A stretch of 64,000 nt of DNA from Chelativorans salis (GTDB lineage Bacteria > Pseudomonadota > Alphaproteobacteria > Rhizobiales > Rhizobiaceae). The number at the start of each line of letters is the position of its first letter. Positions within the stretch are counted from its first letter, which is position 1. The stretch is from contig NZ_JAOCZP010000006.1 of assembly GCF_025336525.1 (NCBI RefSeq), positions 124,001-188,000 on the forward strand, given 5' to 3'. The notes under the pieces were generated by a model. The model did no database searches. It was not told the DNA's origin and worked only from the letters and a program-made list of their open reading frames with translations. A program made the translations under genes and the position numbers. This document shows positions 43,670 through 52,467 of this stretch, piece by piece.

Positions 43670-45241
43670 ATGAGCAATTTTTCGCGTTCGCAATCCGTAC
43701 GCAAACACGTTGCCGCGAGCAGAGCCGGCGTCGTGGCGGCTCAGCACAGACGCGCCGCGGAGACGGGCGCCGCCGTTCTTGAAGCGGGCGGCGATGCGGT
43801 TGATGCTGCAATAGCCACCTCTTTCGCCATCGGCGTGGTCGAGCCGTGGATGAGCGGTCCCGCCGGCGGTGGCGCTATGGTCATCTGGCGTGAAGACGAG
43901 CAGAAAGCCTACACGATCCAGTTCGGTATGCGCTCGCCGAAGGGGCTGGATCCGGCGAAATATCCCCTCGTAGGCAACGGAAAATCGTCCGATCTCTTCC
44001 CCTGGCCTGCGGTCAAGGACGACCGAAATGTTCAGGGCGCGACCGCGATTGCCGTGCCCGGCACCGTGGCCGGCATGGAACTGGCGCACCGGCAATACGG
44101 CACATTTGAGTGGCGGGAGCTTCTTGTACCGGCCGTCGGCCTTGCAAAGGAAGGGATGCTGGTCGACTGGTATGCCTCCCTCCTGATCGCCTCCACGGCG
44201 CGCGAGCTAGCGCAGGACCCGGATGCGGCGGCCATGTTCCTCGAGGAGGGGCAATGGCCGATCATCGCCGGCTGGACGGCGCTGTCGGAGCGGCGGCTGG
44301 ATCAGTCCCGCATGGCCGATACCTTGGCATGCCTTGCGGAAGCCGGTGCCCGCGATTTCTATGAAGGCGACATCGCAACGAGCCTTGCTGCCGATATTGG
44401 CGCCAAGGGCGGATGTCTCGCCCGCGAAGACCTTGCCGCCTATCGCGCCAGGTTGACATCGACCATAGAGGTTCCCTACCGCGGCGGCATCGTCTATGCA
44501 CCCGAGGGCCTGACGGCGGGAGCCAATCTCGCCGAGTGCCTCGCCATGATGGAGGAATTCACACCGGGCGCTGCCCCCGACGGTAAAAGCTTTGCCACGA
44601 TGGGCCGCGCGCTCGGCACGACCTACCGCCGCAGGCTTGCCGAGATGGGCGACCTCGATGCGCCGCATGCGCCTTCCTGCACCACCCATTTCAGCATTGT
44701 CGATCGCAAGGGCAATATGTGTGCGGTGACGCAGACGCTTCTTTCCATCTTCGGTTCGCGCGTCGTCTCACCCTCGACCGGGCTTCTGATGAACAACGGC
44801 ATCATGTGGTTCGACCCAGAGCCCGGCAATCCAAATTCTCTGGCACCGGACAAGGGCTGCCTGATGAACGTCTGCCCGACCATCGGCCAGAAGGATGGCC
44901 GCCGCTTCGCCATCGGCGCGTCCGGCGGGCGCAAGATCCTGCCGGCGGTGCTCAACCTAACGTCCTTTTTGATGGATTTCGGCATGTCGCTGGAAGATGC
45001 CTTCCATCATCCGCGCATCGACAACAGCGGCGGGGATATGATCGTCGCCGACGAAGAGCTTTCGCCGGAAATCGTCCGGGCGCTCGAAGAGGTTCACCCG
45101 ACCGCCACTGCCAAACGCACCGTCTTCCCCTACGCCTTCGCCTGTCCGGCGGGTGTCGCGCGGGAGAACGGGATGAACATGGGCTGCACCGAGATCACGT
45201 CGCCGTGGGGCGACGCCGTGGCCGAGAAACAGGACGACTGA
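43670..45241 (+). CDS. Gamma-glutamyltransferase-like Ntn hydrolase
   Basis: A 523-residue member of the GGT family, made as one chain that cleaves itself before the catalytic threonine. That residue is Thr338 in [14 protein letters not shown], so large and small subunits of about 337 and 186 residues are expected. No signal peptide is present, so unlike E. coli GGT it should be cytoplasmic. Residues that hold the glutamyl group in classic GGT are altered: the NNQMDDF region reads [12 protein letters not shown], and the SSM motif reads LMNVCPTI. It may therefore act on a different gamma-amide or acyl substrate. The start at 43670 follows GGCAGGAAG. It lies between dppF and an M20 peptidase gene. 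Confidence 0.85.
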   Translation: MSNFSRSQSVRKHVAASRAGVVAAQHRRAAETGAAVLEAGGDAVDAAIATSFAIGVVEPWMSGPAGGGAMVIWREDEQKAYTIQFGMRSPKGLDPAKYPLVGNGKSSDLFPWPAVKDDRNVQGATAIAVPGTVAGMELAHRQYGTFEWRELLVPAVGLAKEGMLVDWYASLLIASTARELAQDPDAAAMFLEEGQWPIIAGWTALSERRLDQSRMADTLACLAEAGARDFYEGDIATSLAADIGAKGGCLAREDLAAYRARLTSTIEVPYRGGIVYAPEGLTAGANLAECLAMMEEFTPGAAPDGKSFATMGRALGTTYRRRLAEMGDLDAPHAPSCTTHFSIVDRKGNMCAVTQTLLSIFGSRVVSPSTGLLMNNGIMWFDPEPGNPNSLAPDKGCLMNVCPTIGQKDGRRFAIGASGGRKILPAVLNLTSFLMDFGMSLEDAFHHPRIDNSGGDMIVADEELSPEIVRALEEVHPTATAKRTVFPYAFACPAGVARENGMNMGCTEITSPWGDAVAEKQDD

Positions 45242-45242
45242 C

Positions 45243-46622
45243 ATGACCACACGGGAAAGCGCGATCGCGCGCATCGACGACTATCTGAGCTCGGGCGGAT
45301 TCGTTGAGGAACTGGGGCGCATGGTCGCCTACGAGACCGAAAGTCAGGTGCCGGAGAAGCGGCCGGAGCTCCTGCGCTATCTCATGGAGGAAATGGTCCC
45401 CAAGATCGAGGTGCTGGGCTTCACCCATCGCATCCTGGACAATCCGCTCGTCGCGGGTGTGCCATTCCTTTTCGCCGAGCGCATCGAGGATCCCTTTTTC
45501 GAGACTGTCCTTGTCTATGGCCATGGCGACGTCATCCGCGCCCAGACGGCACAGTGGCGGGAGGGGCTTCATCCATTCAGGCTCGTCGTGGAGGGTGATC
45601 GCATCTACGGGCGTGGCACCGCCGACAACAAGGGCCAGCACTGCATCAACATCGCCGCGCTTCGTACTGTTCTCGCGGAGCGCGGTCATCTCGGCTTCAA
45701 CTGCAAGATCGTCATCGAGATGGGTGAGGAATGTGGTTCGCCCGGCCTCGCCGAACTGTTCCGGGAGAACAGCGCGCTTTTCGCCGCCGACACGCTCATC
45801 GCTTCGGACGGACCGCGCCTTCATCCCGAACGGCCGACCCTCTTCATGGGCTCACGCGGCGCCGTCAATTTCGACCTGCTTGTCGATCTGCGCGAGGGCG
45901 CGCACCACTCAGGCAACTGGGGCGGGCTCCTCAAGGACCCGGCGATCGTACTCGCCCATGCGATTGCGACGGTCGTCGACCGGCGCGGGCAGATCCAGGT
46001 GCCGGAGTGGCGGCCGGACAGCCTGACGCCGATCGTCCGCGAAGCCCTCGCGGATTGTCCTGTCGGCGGCTATGACGGGCCCACGGTCGATCTGGACTGG
46101 GGCGAAGAGGCTCTCACGCCCTCCGAACGGGTGTTCGGCTGGAACAGCTTTGCCGTTCTTGCCCAGACGAGCGGCGTGCCGGAAGCACCCGTCAACGCAA
46201 TATCGGCAAGGGCGAGCGCCCACTGCCAGCTTCGCTACGTGGTGGGCACGGACCCGGACGACATCCTGCCGGCGCTGCGCCGTCACCTCGACCGGCACGG
46301 CTTTTCCGAGGTCGAGGTCGTCCCCGCAGATCGCGGCTTCTTCCGGGCGACGCGCCTCAATCCGGATCATCCCTGGGTCACACGGGTGAAGGAGTCCATC
46401 CTGGCCACCACCGGCAAGAAGCCGGCAGTGCTGCCCAACCTGGCGGGCTCTCTGCCCAACGAGACCTTCGCCGAGATCCTGGGCCTTCCCACCGTATGGG
46501 TTCCCCACTCCTATCCGGGCTGCTCGCAGCATGCGCCGAACGAGCATGCCCTCCTTTCAATGTCCAAGGAGGCGCTTGAACTCATGACGGGGCTGTTTTG
46601 GGATATCGGGAAGCGCGGCTGA
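45243..46622 (+). CDS. M20 family peptidase (ArgE/DapE-like)
   Basis: A 459-residue M20 metallopeptidase. The metal/catalytic segments are [31 protein letters not shown] and, at the C-terminus, the histidine in [16 protein letters not shown] dimerisation lid domain lies between. It removes an amino acid from a dipeptide or N-acyl amino acid in the cytoplasm. It starts 1 bp after the GGT-like stop, so it probably works on the product of that enzyme. Last gene of the rightward peptide operon. Confidence 0.88.
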   Translation: MTTRESAIARIDDYLSSGGFVEELGRMVAYETESQVPEKRPELLRYLMEEMVPKIEVLGFTHRILDNPLVAGVPFLFAERIEDPFFETVLVYGHGDVIRAQTAQWREGLHPFRLVVEGDRIYGRGTADNKGQHCINIAALRTVLAERGHLGFNCKIVIEMGEECGSPGLAELFRENSALFAADTLIASDGPRLHPERPTLFMGSRGAVNFDLLVDLREGAHHSGNWGGLLKDPAIVLAHAIATVVDRRGQIQVPEWRPDSLTPIVREALADCPVGGYDGPTVDLDWGEEALTPSERVFGWNSFAVLAQTSGVPEAPVNAISARASAHCQLRYVVGTDPDDILPALRRHLDRHGFSEVEVVPADRGFFRATRLNPDHPWVTRVKESILATTGKKPAVLPNLAGSLPNETFAEILGLPTVWVPHSYPGCSQHAPNEHALLSMSKEALELMTGLFWDIGKRG

Positions 46623-46632
46623 GTGAAATGGA

Positions 46633-46656
46633 CAAAGGCCGGCACGGCGGCCTTTG
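46633..46656. terminator. Terminator-like hairpin between M20 and SDR genes
   Basis: CAAAGGCC (46633-46640) and GGCCTTTG (46649-46656) form a perfect 8-bp stem with an 8-base loop just after the M20 stop codon and before the convergent SDR stop. It lacks a T-run but fits a bidirectional operon end. Confidence 0.45.
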
Positions 46657-46704
46657 CCACCCATTCGGGCATCGGTGCGGCTACCGATGCGCAAGACGTC
46701 TCGC

Positions 46705-47445
46705 TCATGCGTTTGTGCCGCCATCGATGGTCAGGGCCGCGCCGGTTACGGAGCGTGCCTCCGGTCCCGCCAGCCACGCGACCAAGCCTGCAACATCTTC
46801 CGGTCTGCCGTAGCGCGGAATGGCCATCGCACTTCGCTGCAGGTCCGACTGCGGGCCATCCGCAGGATTCATGTCCGTCTCAGTGGAACCGGGATGGACA
46901 ATGTTGACTGTTATTCCGCGCGGTCCAAGGTCGCGCGCCAAGCCTTTGGTCAATCCGATGAGGGCGGCCTTGCTAAGCGCGTAGAGGCTGATTCCGGGCC
47001 AGGGGACTCGCTCGGCTAAATTGCTGCCGATGGAGACGATGCGACCGTCGTCCCCCATTTGACCGGCTGCGGCCTTTGACGCGGCGAAGACAGCGCGTGT
47101 GTTGACAGCGACCGTCACGTCGAAATCCTCGAGCGACATCTCCTCCAGCGTCCCATAGGGGAAGATGCCGGCGTTGTTGACCAGGATGTCGAGCCGCCCG
47201 AAGTCGGCAGCCGCCTTTTCCACCGCGGCCGCGACGGCGGACGCATCCGTGTTGTCCGCAGCGATCGCCAAGCCCTTGCAGCCGAGCGCCCTGATCTCCG
47301 CCGCTACCGCCTCCGCCTTCTCGGCCGAACGCGCATAGGTGACGGCGACATCGGCGCCGTCGGCTGCAAGCCGTCGCGCAATCGCGGCACCGATGCCGCG
47401 GCTGCCACCGGTTACCAGCGCTGCTTTGCCTTCAAGTCGTGACAT
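46705..47445 (-). CDS. SDR family oxidoreductase (3-oxoacyl-ACP reductase-like)
   Basis: A 246-residue short-chain dehydrogenase. The cofactor loop is TGGSRGIGAAIA (residues about 10-21), followed by NNAG, the catalytic serine segment IVSIGSNLAE, and YALSK with the catalytic Tyr-Lys. The C-terminus reads VTGAALTIDGGTNA, typical for FabG-like enzymes. It reduces a ketone or oxidises an alcohol with NADP(H). AAGGAAA precedes the ATG. It diverges from a TetR gene with a perfect palindrome between them, so it is probably repressed by that protein. Substrate unknown. Confidence 0.9.
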   Translation of the reverse strand: MSRLEGKAALVTGGSRGIGAAIARRLAADGADVAVTYARSAEKAEAVAAEIRALGCKGLAIAADNTDASAVAAAVEKAAADFGRLDILVNNAGIFPYGTLEEMSLEDFDVTVAVNTRAVFAASKAAAGQMGDDGRIVSIGSNLAERVPWPGISLYALSKAALIGLTKGLARDLGPRGITVNIVHPGSTETDMNPADGPQSDLQRSAMAIPRYGRPEDVAGLVAWLAGPEARSVTGAALTIDGGTNA

Positions 47446-47456
47446 GTCATTTCCTT

Positions 47457-47476
47457 TATGTATCGAGCGATACATA
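47457..47476. promoter_or_regulatory. TetR operator palindrome
   Basis: TATGTATCGAGCGATACATA: 9-bp arms around an AG spacer form a perfect 20-bp inverted repeat. It begins 12 bp upstream of the SDR start codon and 69 bp upstream of the TetR start, ideally placed to block the SDR promoter or translation start region and to autoregulate. Confidence 0.75.
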
Positions 47477-47544
47477 TTTCAATGCCTATCTTGCGCGGCG
47501 CGGTCAAGCAATTTATGTATTGGTCATCACAGAAAAGAGGTTCG

Positions 47545-48189
47545 ATGGCCGAAAGAGGTCGCCCACGCAGCTTCGACCGCGCCGCCGCCTTGCGGCAGGC
47601 GATGGAGGTATTTTGGGCCAAGGGCTACGACGGTGCTTCGCTGTCCGACCTGACAGCGGCGATGGGTATCAACTCACCCAGCCTTTATGCCGCCTTCGGC
47701 TCAAAGGAAGCCTTGTTCCGGGAAGCGGTTGCGCTCTTCGAGACGGAGGGTACCGAAATATGGAGCGCGATTCCGGAGGAGCCGACTGCGTATGCAGCGT
47801 TCGAACGCTTCCTTGTCGCAAGTGCCAAGGTCTACACACGGCCCGGACAGCCCGCCGGTTGCCTGATCGTGCTCAGCGCGCTCAACGCAACCGACGCTAA
47901 CGTGAATATCTGTCAAGAACTGCGGGACAAGCGCGCCGCGAATGTCGCGACGCTACGCGACCGGCTGGAGCGCGCCGTTCGGGAGGGGGAGCTCCCCGAA
48001 GGCATGGACTGCCTTGCCGCCGCCTCGTTTTATGCGACGGTTCAGCAGGGCATGTCGATCCAGGCGCGTGACGGCGCCTCATACGAGACGCTGCGATCGG
48101 TCGCGGCCTGCGCCATGGCCGCCTGGGACGGATTGACCGCAGCGGCGCAGGGCGCGGACGGCATAAGGCAACGCGCACATACGTCTTAA
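47545..48189 (+). CDS. TetR family transcriptional regulator
   Basis: A 214-residue regulator. The N-terminal helix-turn-helix (ALRQAMEVFWAKGYDGASLSDLTAAMGINSPSLYAAFGSKEALFREAV, residues about 15-61) is the TetR/AcrR type, and the C-terminal domain is helical with the CLIVLSALNATDAN segment. The start at 47545 is chosen for the GAGG upstream and the usual MAERGRPRSFD opening. Divergent from the SDR gene, with the palindromic operator between. TetR-SDR pairs of this form usually respond to electrophiles or small toxic ligands, but nothing here names one. Confidence 0.9.
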   Translation: MAERGRPRSFDRAAALRQAMEVFWAKGYDGASLSDLTAAMGINSPSLYAAFGSKEALFREAVALFETEGTEIWSAIPEEPTAYAAFERFLVASAKVYTRPGQPAGCLIVLSALNATDANVNICQELRDKRAANVATLRDRLERAVREGELPEGMDCLAAASFYATVQQGMSIQARDGASYETLRSVAACAMAAWDGLTAAAQGADGIRQRAHTS

Positions 48190-48364
48190 ACCTGCCGACT
48201 TGGAGGGCAGTGGGCAAGTTCCGGGAACGTCACAATATCTGCGTATGCGGAAATCCGTAGTGTGGAGATTATCGCAATTACTGTGACGGCAAGGCGACAA
48301 GAAAGCGCTCTGTACGCAAATTGATGCTTTTTCTCTGCCGCTTTCGTAGCTTAAGCGCGGTGGC

Positions 48365-48817
48365 TCAGCGCGCCGCATCCATATCGGCAAGCTTCGCCAC
48401 CCTTCGGCGAAAATCTTCGTCCGTGGAGAATTTCGCCGAAAGGTAGGCGCCCACCAGATCCTTGGCGAGCCAGGCGCCGACGATCTGCGCGCCGATACAC
48501 ATGACGTTGACGTCGTCGTGCTCGACCGACTGATGCGCTGAGTGGACATCGTGGCAAACGGCGGCCCGAATTCCCCGAATCTTGTTTGCGGCGATCGAGG
48601 CGCCAACCCCGGTGCCGCACACCAAGAGGCCGCGATCGGCCTTGCCCGAGGTGATCCTGTCGGTCACTGCCCGGGCGATATCCGGAAAATCTACCGGGTC
48701 AGGGTCATGGGACCCTACATCCTCGACCTCATGGCCGAGGGATTTCACGAACTCGACAACATCGGCCTTCAGGGGAAAGCCGGCATGATCGGAACCGATA
48801 ACAACACGCATTCTCAT
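48365..48817 (-). CDS. RpiB/LacAB family sugar-phosphate isomerase
   Basis: A 150-residue isomerase of the ribose-5-phosphate isomerase B family. It shows IGSDHAGFPLK near the N-terminus, the phosphate-binding CGTGVGASIAANK (residues about 68-80) with the catalytic cysteine, and EHDDVNVMCIGAQIVG. RpiB relatives interconvert aldose and ketose phosphates, including ribose, allose, galactose and erythrose phosphates. It is the last gene of the TRAP transporter operon, 21 bp after DctM, so it probably acts on the transported compound after phosphorylation; no kinase gene is present. Two ATGs (48817 and 48811) fit the AAGG site. Confidence 0.88.
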   Translation of the reverse strand: MRMRVVIGSDHAGFPLKADVVEFVKSLGHEVEDVGSHDPDPVDFPDIARAVTDRITSGKADRGLLVCGTGVGASIAANKIRGIRAAVCHDVHSAHQSVEHDDVNVMCIGAQIVGAWLAKDLVGAYLSAKFSTDEDFRRRVAKLADMDAAR

Positions 48818-48838
48818 AATCCTTCAGATTGTGGGTCT

Positions 48839-50113
48839 TTAGCGGATCAGGCTCGGCAGCCAAAGCACCAATCTGTCCGCGAAGGTGATAACGGCCAGCG
48901 TCATCAGGAGCGGCACGTAGAAGGGAATCAGGGCCCGCAGAAGCTGGCGCAGCGATATCTCAGCAATACTACTGAGCAGGAACAGCGAAAGCCCCATTGG
49001 CGGGGTCAAAAGCCCGAACATCAGGTTGAAGATGACGAGGATACCCAGATGCACCGGATCGATCCCTGCCGATACGAGTGGCGGTGCCAAGATCGGAACC
49101 ACGAGAAGGGTCGCCGTGGTTGAATCCAGAAACATCCCCGCAACGAAAAATATCAGGTTGGCGATCAACAACAACACGATCGGCTCGGTGCTGAATTGAA
49201 GAATCCATCGAGAGAAGTCCTGAGGCACCTGCTCGACGGCCAAAATCCAGCCGAACAGCGCGGCGACAGCCACGATGGCGAGAATCGCGCTGGTGCTGCG
49301 CGCGGTAAGAAACAAGGCACTCCACAGATGCGGCCAAGTCAGGTCCCGGTAAAACAGTGAGCTGATCAACAGGACGTACACCGCCGTGACGGATGCCGCC
49401 TCTGTTGGCGTGAAAAGGCCGGCCAGCATTCCGGAAATCATCAGGACGGGAGCGACGAGCGCGGGAAACGCGGGCAGCAGATCGCGGGCGATATCTCGCA
49501 AGGTCGGCCACCGTTCTGCACGTGGCAGCTTCCGCCGATAGGATAGGACCGCGACCGTCAGCATCAGCAGCACCACACAAATCAGCGCCGGAACGATGCC
49601 GGCGATCAAGAGCTGCACGATCGAGACGCTGGTAATCGAGCCATAGACGATGAGCGGAATACTCGGCGGGAAGATCGGGCCGACGACTGCCGAAGCACCG
49701 GTCACGGCAGCTGAAAATGGCGCAGTGAACCCTCTCTTCCTCATCGCTTCGATTTCGATCCTGCCAAGGCCACCGACATCGGCCAAGGCCGCGCCCGACA
49801 TGCCGGAAAAGATCAGGCTTGAAAAGACGTTCACCTGTGCGAGCCCGCCGGGAACACGGCCTACGAGCGTGTCGGCAAAGCGAAAGATGCGGTCCGTGAT
49901 CCCGGCCGAATTCATGAGATTGCCGACAAAGATGAAAACCGGCACGGCGACAAGAGGGAAGGAGTCGAGTGCGTAGGTGATGCGCTGCGAGAGCAGGCCC
50001 AACGGAAGCCCCTCGATCAGCGTATAGGCGATCGAGGGGATGAGGATGGCGTAGACGACAGGGAAACCTGCGATGAACAGGACCAGAAAGGCCGCTATGA
50101 TCAATAGCCCCAT
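48839..50113 (-). CDS. dctM: TRAP transporter large permease subunit (DctM)
   Basis: A 424-residue inner-membrane protein with about 12-13 helices; it is the ion-coupled translocation channel of a tripartite ATP-independent transporter. Characteristic segments are FIAGFPVVYAILIPS, FVGNLMNSAGIT, FSGMSGAALADVGGLG, GPIFPPSIPLIVYG and GLLTPPMGLSLFLLSS. It needs the small subunit encoded just upstream (9-bp gap) and the DctP binding protein. TRAP systems take up carboxylates, sugar acids and some sugars using the sodium gradient. Confidence 0.94.
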   Translation of the reverse strand: MGLLIIAAFLVLFIAGFPVVYAILIPSIAYTLIEGLPLGLLSQRITYALDSFPLVAVPVFIFVGNLMNSAGITDRIFRFADTLVGRVPGGLAQVNVFSSLIFSGMSGAALADVGGLGRIEIEAMRKRGFTAPFSAAVTGASAVVGPIFPPSIPLIVYGSITSVSIVQLLIAGIVPALICVVLLMLTVAVLSYRRKLPRAERWPTLRDIARDLLPAFPALVAPVLMISGMLAGLFTPTEAASVTAVYVLLISSLFYRDLTWPHLWSALFLTARSTSAILAIVAVAALFGWILAVEQVPQDFSRWILQFSTEPIVLLLIANLIFFVAGMFLDSTTATLLVVPILAPPLVSAGIDPVHLGILVIFNLMFGLLTPPMGLSLFLLSSIAEISLRQLLRALIPFYVPLLMTLAVITFADRLVLWLPSLIR

Positions 50114-50122
50114 CGTGCCGCC

Positions 50123-50587
50123 TCAGAGGACCTTGGTTTCTTCCCTGGGCGGATGTCGCAGATCCGCCAGGTGAATGAGACAGGCGAGCGCGAAGCCCAG
50201 GAAGGTTGAGCCCAGAAACAGCCAGAAGGGGATCTTTAGGGTGGGCGTAGCATTGTTCAGGTTGTTGAAGATCGTTCCCCACGAAACATAGGCGATGAAA
50301 CCGGCCGCCGCCGCCGCCGACAGCGTGATCACGAAAGCCAGCACCTTGCGCAAACGGCGAGGCAGGACCTCGCGGAACTCTGCCATGACGATATTTTCGT
50401 GCTCCATCACCACAACTGGGAACGCCGTGAACACCAGCACGATCAGAAGAAAGCGCGTAAATTCCTCCGCGCCGACGATCGCCGCCCCCACGACATCGCG
50501 CATCACCACCTGGATGAACGGAACGGCAACCAGTGCGACAAGCACCAGAACGCAGAAGGCGGCGAGAACTTTCCTGGCGATGGACAT
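50123..50587 (-). CDS. dctQ: TRAP transporter small permease subunit (DctQ)
   Basis: A 154-residue protein with four predicted membrane helices. It has the DctQ pattern VAVPFIQVVMRDVVG, EEFTRFLLIVLVFTAFPVVVMEHENIVMAEF and a C-terminal helix FLGSTFLGFALACLIHL. It forms a complex with DctM. The gap from the DctP gene upstream (60 bp) contains a hairpin. Confidence 0.92.
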   Translation of the reverse strand: MSIARKVLAAFCVLVLVALVAVPFIQVVMRDVVGAAIVGAEEFTRFLLIVLVFTAFPVVVMEHENIVMAEFREVLPRRLRKVLAFVITLSAAAAAGFIAYVSWGTIFNNLNNATPTLKIPFWLFLGSTFLGFALACLIHLADLRHPPREETKVL

Positions 50588-50618
50588 GGTGACACCTGAC
50601 GGCGTGCGGAAGCGGATA

Positions 50619-50636
50619 TCACCGCTCCCGCGGTGA
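50619..50636 (-). terminator. Intercistronic hairpin after DctP gene
   Basis: TCACCGC (50619-50625) and GCGGTGA (50630-50636) form a perfect 7-bp stem with a TCCC tetraloop, 11 bp after the DctP stop (50648) and before dctQ. It occupies the same position as the hairpins after the four ABC binding-protein genes in this window. Confidence 0.55.
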
Positions 50637-50647
50637 CGTTCCTTCGG

Positions 50648-51646
50648 CTATTCGACCGCCGCGATCTGCTCGATATAGGGCTCGTAGTTCGGGAAATCCG
50701 TCCGGATCTGTTCGAGGACCGCCTCCCTGAAAGCCGGAATGTCGAGACCATCCTCTTCCGTTATGATGGTCATGCCGTGCCCCTCCAACTCCTCCATGAG
50801 TTCAGCTTCCGACTCTGTCGCCCACTGCAGCGACTCCTCCGCCTTCTGGTCCAGCACCTCGGTGATCGCCGCGCGATGCTCCTCGGAAAGTCCCTGCCAG
50901 GCCTCCTCGTTTACGAAGACGGCGAGGATCGACTGCATATGGCCTGTCATCGCCACATGCGACTGCACTTCGTAGAGCTTGTTCGCTGAAATCATGGTCA
51001 GCGGGTTCTCCTGCCCCACCACCAGTCCGGTCATGAGGGCGGTTGGTAATTCCGAAACTTCCACCGGGGTGGGAGTCGCGCCGAAGCCTTTCACCATGGA
51101 GACCCAAAGGTCGAGCGGCACGGCACGGAACGGCTTGCCCTCTAGATCCGCCGGGGTTTTGACCGGGAAGTTCGACGAGATATGGCGGTCGCCCCGATAG
51201 ATACGGCCAATGATGCGCACACCACCTTCGGCGATCAGCTTCTCGTTGAGCTCCTGAAGAGCCGGGGAGATAGCGGGATCTGTCGCACTCAGCGCATGTT
51301 CGCCATCGCGGTAGATGAAGGGAGCATTGAACACCGCAACCTCCGGCACGATCCTGGCGAGCGAGGCGAAATCGTGATGGCCCATGCTGATCGAGCCCAT
51401 GCGAATGCCATCGACCATTTCGCCGACACCGCCAAGCTGGCTCGCCGGGTAGACCTGTATTGTCACCTCACCGCCGGTGGCGTCGTCGATGGCCTGTGCT
51501 GCCTCTGCCGCATAGCGCGTCTGAATGTCACCTTCCGCGCCGACATGGGCATAGCGCAGTTCCTGCGCTGCGGCGCTCGCAGCGGAAAGAAGACCGAGCG
51601 CGAGCGTCGCGCCTGCTAAGGCCTGCGGGATCTTGAACGGATACAT
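50648..51646 (-). CDS. dctP: TRAP transporter substrate-binding protein (DctP)
   Basis: A 332-residue periplasmic binding protein. Signal peptide MYPFKIPQALAGATLALGLL with cleavage near AAAQ. The ligand-binding arginine region reads KTPADLEGKPFRAVPLDLWVSMVKGFGATPTPVEVSELPTAL-type; the key arginine is in PFRAV, and GQENPLTMI contributes the conserved asparagine. This is the DctP/SiaP pattern for ligands carrying a carboxylate. It starts 20 bp after the GntR stop codon on the same strand, so regulator and transporter are likely in one transcript. Confidence 0.93.
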   Translation of the reverse strand: MYPFKIPQALAGATLALGLLSAASAAAQELRYAHVGAEGDIQTRYAAEAAQAIDDATGGEVTIQVYPASQLGGVGEMVDGIRMGSISMGHHDFASLARIVPEVAVFNAPFIYRDGEHALSATDPAISPALQELNEKLIAEGGVRIIGRIYRGDRHISSNFPVKTPADLEGKPFRAVPLDLWVSMVKGFGATPTPVEVSELPTALMTGLVVGQENPLTMISANKLYEVQSHVAMTGHMQSILAVFVNEEAWQGLSEEHRAAITEVLDQKAEESLQWATESEAELMEELEGHGMTIITEEDGLDIPAFREAVLEQIRTDFPNYEPYIEQIAAVE

Positions 51647-51666
51647 GGCTTTTCCTTTCCTCCAGC

Positions 51667-52413
51667 TTAGTCTTTTGGTTGTGATGCCGCCTTTGAGTAG
51701 GCTGCGATGAAGCTCTTGCGGCGGAATTCGTCGCCGATTGCGAAATGCTCGCGAAGGCGCTTCTCTGCGGCATCGGGATCGCGGGCCACGATCGAAAGAA
51801 AGACCTCCCGATGCGCATCAACGAGGTAGTCCCTGATGCCGGGAACCTTGACAGTCAGCTGCCTCCGCTCGACGTGGCTGCGCCTCAACAGTTCAGAGAC
51901 CGCCTGATAAAGCGTGATGAGCGCTGGGCTTCGCCCCGCCTCCACAATAGAAACGTGAAAAGTGAAGTCGGCCTCGCCGCCGGCCTCCGGATCGTCGAGT
52001 GTTTCCATCAGCCGTGACAGATGGCTGCCGATCCTGGAAAAATCGCTGTCGCCCGCGCGTTCGCAAGCGAGCCTGATGGCCTGGCATTCTATGGCGATGC
52101 GTGCCTGCATGACGTCATCGAGAATGTCCGGCTGCTGGGCGAGGCTGAATGTAAAGAAATCAGTCAGAACCGAGATATCCGCCGCCCTTACGTAGGCGCC
52201 CTTGCCGTGACGGATGTCGAGAAAGCCGAGCATTGCGAGAGAGCGCAGGGCCTCGCGCAACACCGGTCGGGAGACGCCAAGCGAGAGGGCGAGTTCCCGC
52301 TCGCTCAACAGGCGGTCGCCGAGCTTCAACGCACCTGCAAGCAACTGCTCTCGAAAGAAGGAGAACACCTTCTCCGTTCCCTGCAGGTCGTCGGCGTTCT
52401 CGGCCAAAGCCAC
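51667..52413 (-). CDS. GntR family transcriptional regulator (FadR/FCD subfamily)
   Basis: A 248-residue regulator with a winged helix (RLLSERELALSLGVSRPVLREALRSLAMLGFLDIRHGKGAYV, residues about 40-80) and an FCD ligand domain (IECQAIRLACERAGD, DFTFHVSIVEAG, DYLVDAHREVFLSIVARDPDAAEKRLREHF). The start is GTG at 52413 with GGAAGGGAG upstream. The palindrome AGTGGTATGACCACT stands 18 bp ahead of the start codon and matches the FadR-subfamily operator consensus TNGTNNNACNA exactly. First gene of the TRAP-RpiB operon, so it controls its own transcript. Confidence 0.93.
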   Translation of the reverse strand: MALAENADDLQGTEKVFSFFREQLLAGALKLGDRLLSERELALSLGVSRPVLREALRSLAMLGFLDIRHGKGAYVRAADISVLTDFFTFSLAQQPDILDDVMQARIAIECQAIRLACERAGDSDFSRIGSHLSRLMETLDDPEAGGEADFTFHVSIVEAGRSPALITLYQAVSELLRRSHVERRQLTVKVPGIRDYLVDAHREVFLSIVARDPDAAEKRLREHFAIGDEFRRKSFIAAYSKAASQPKD

Positions 52414-52430
52414 GGATGAAGCTCCCTTCC

Positions 52431-52445
52431 AGTGGTATGACCACT
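52431..52445. promoter_or_regulatory. FadR-subfamily GntR operator
   Basis: AGTGGTATGACCACT is a perfect 15-bp inverted repeat, with TGGTATGACCA inside it matching the TNGTNNNACNA consensus of FadR-type regulators. It sits immediately upstream of the ribosome binding site of the GntR gene. Confidence 0.8.
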
Positions 52446-52467
52446 TTCAACCACTCATCCTCGCCTG

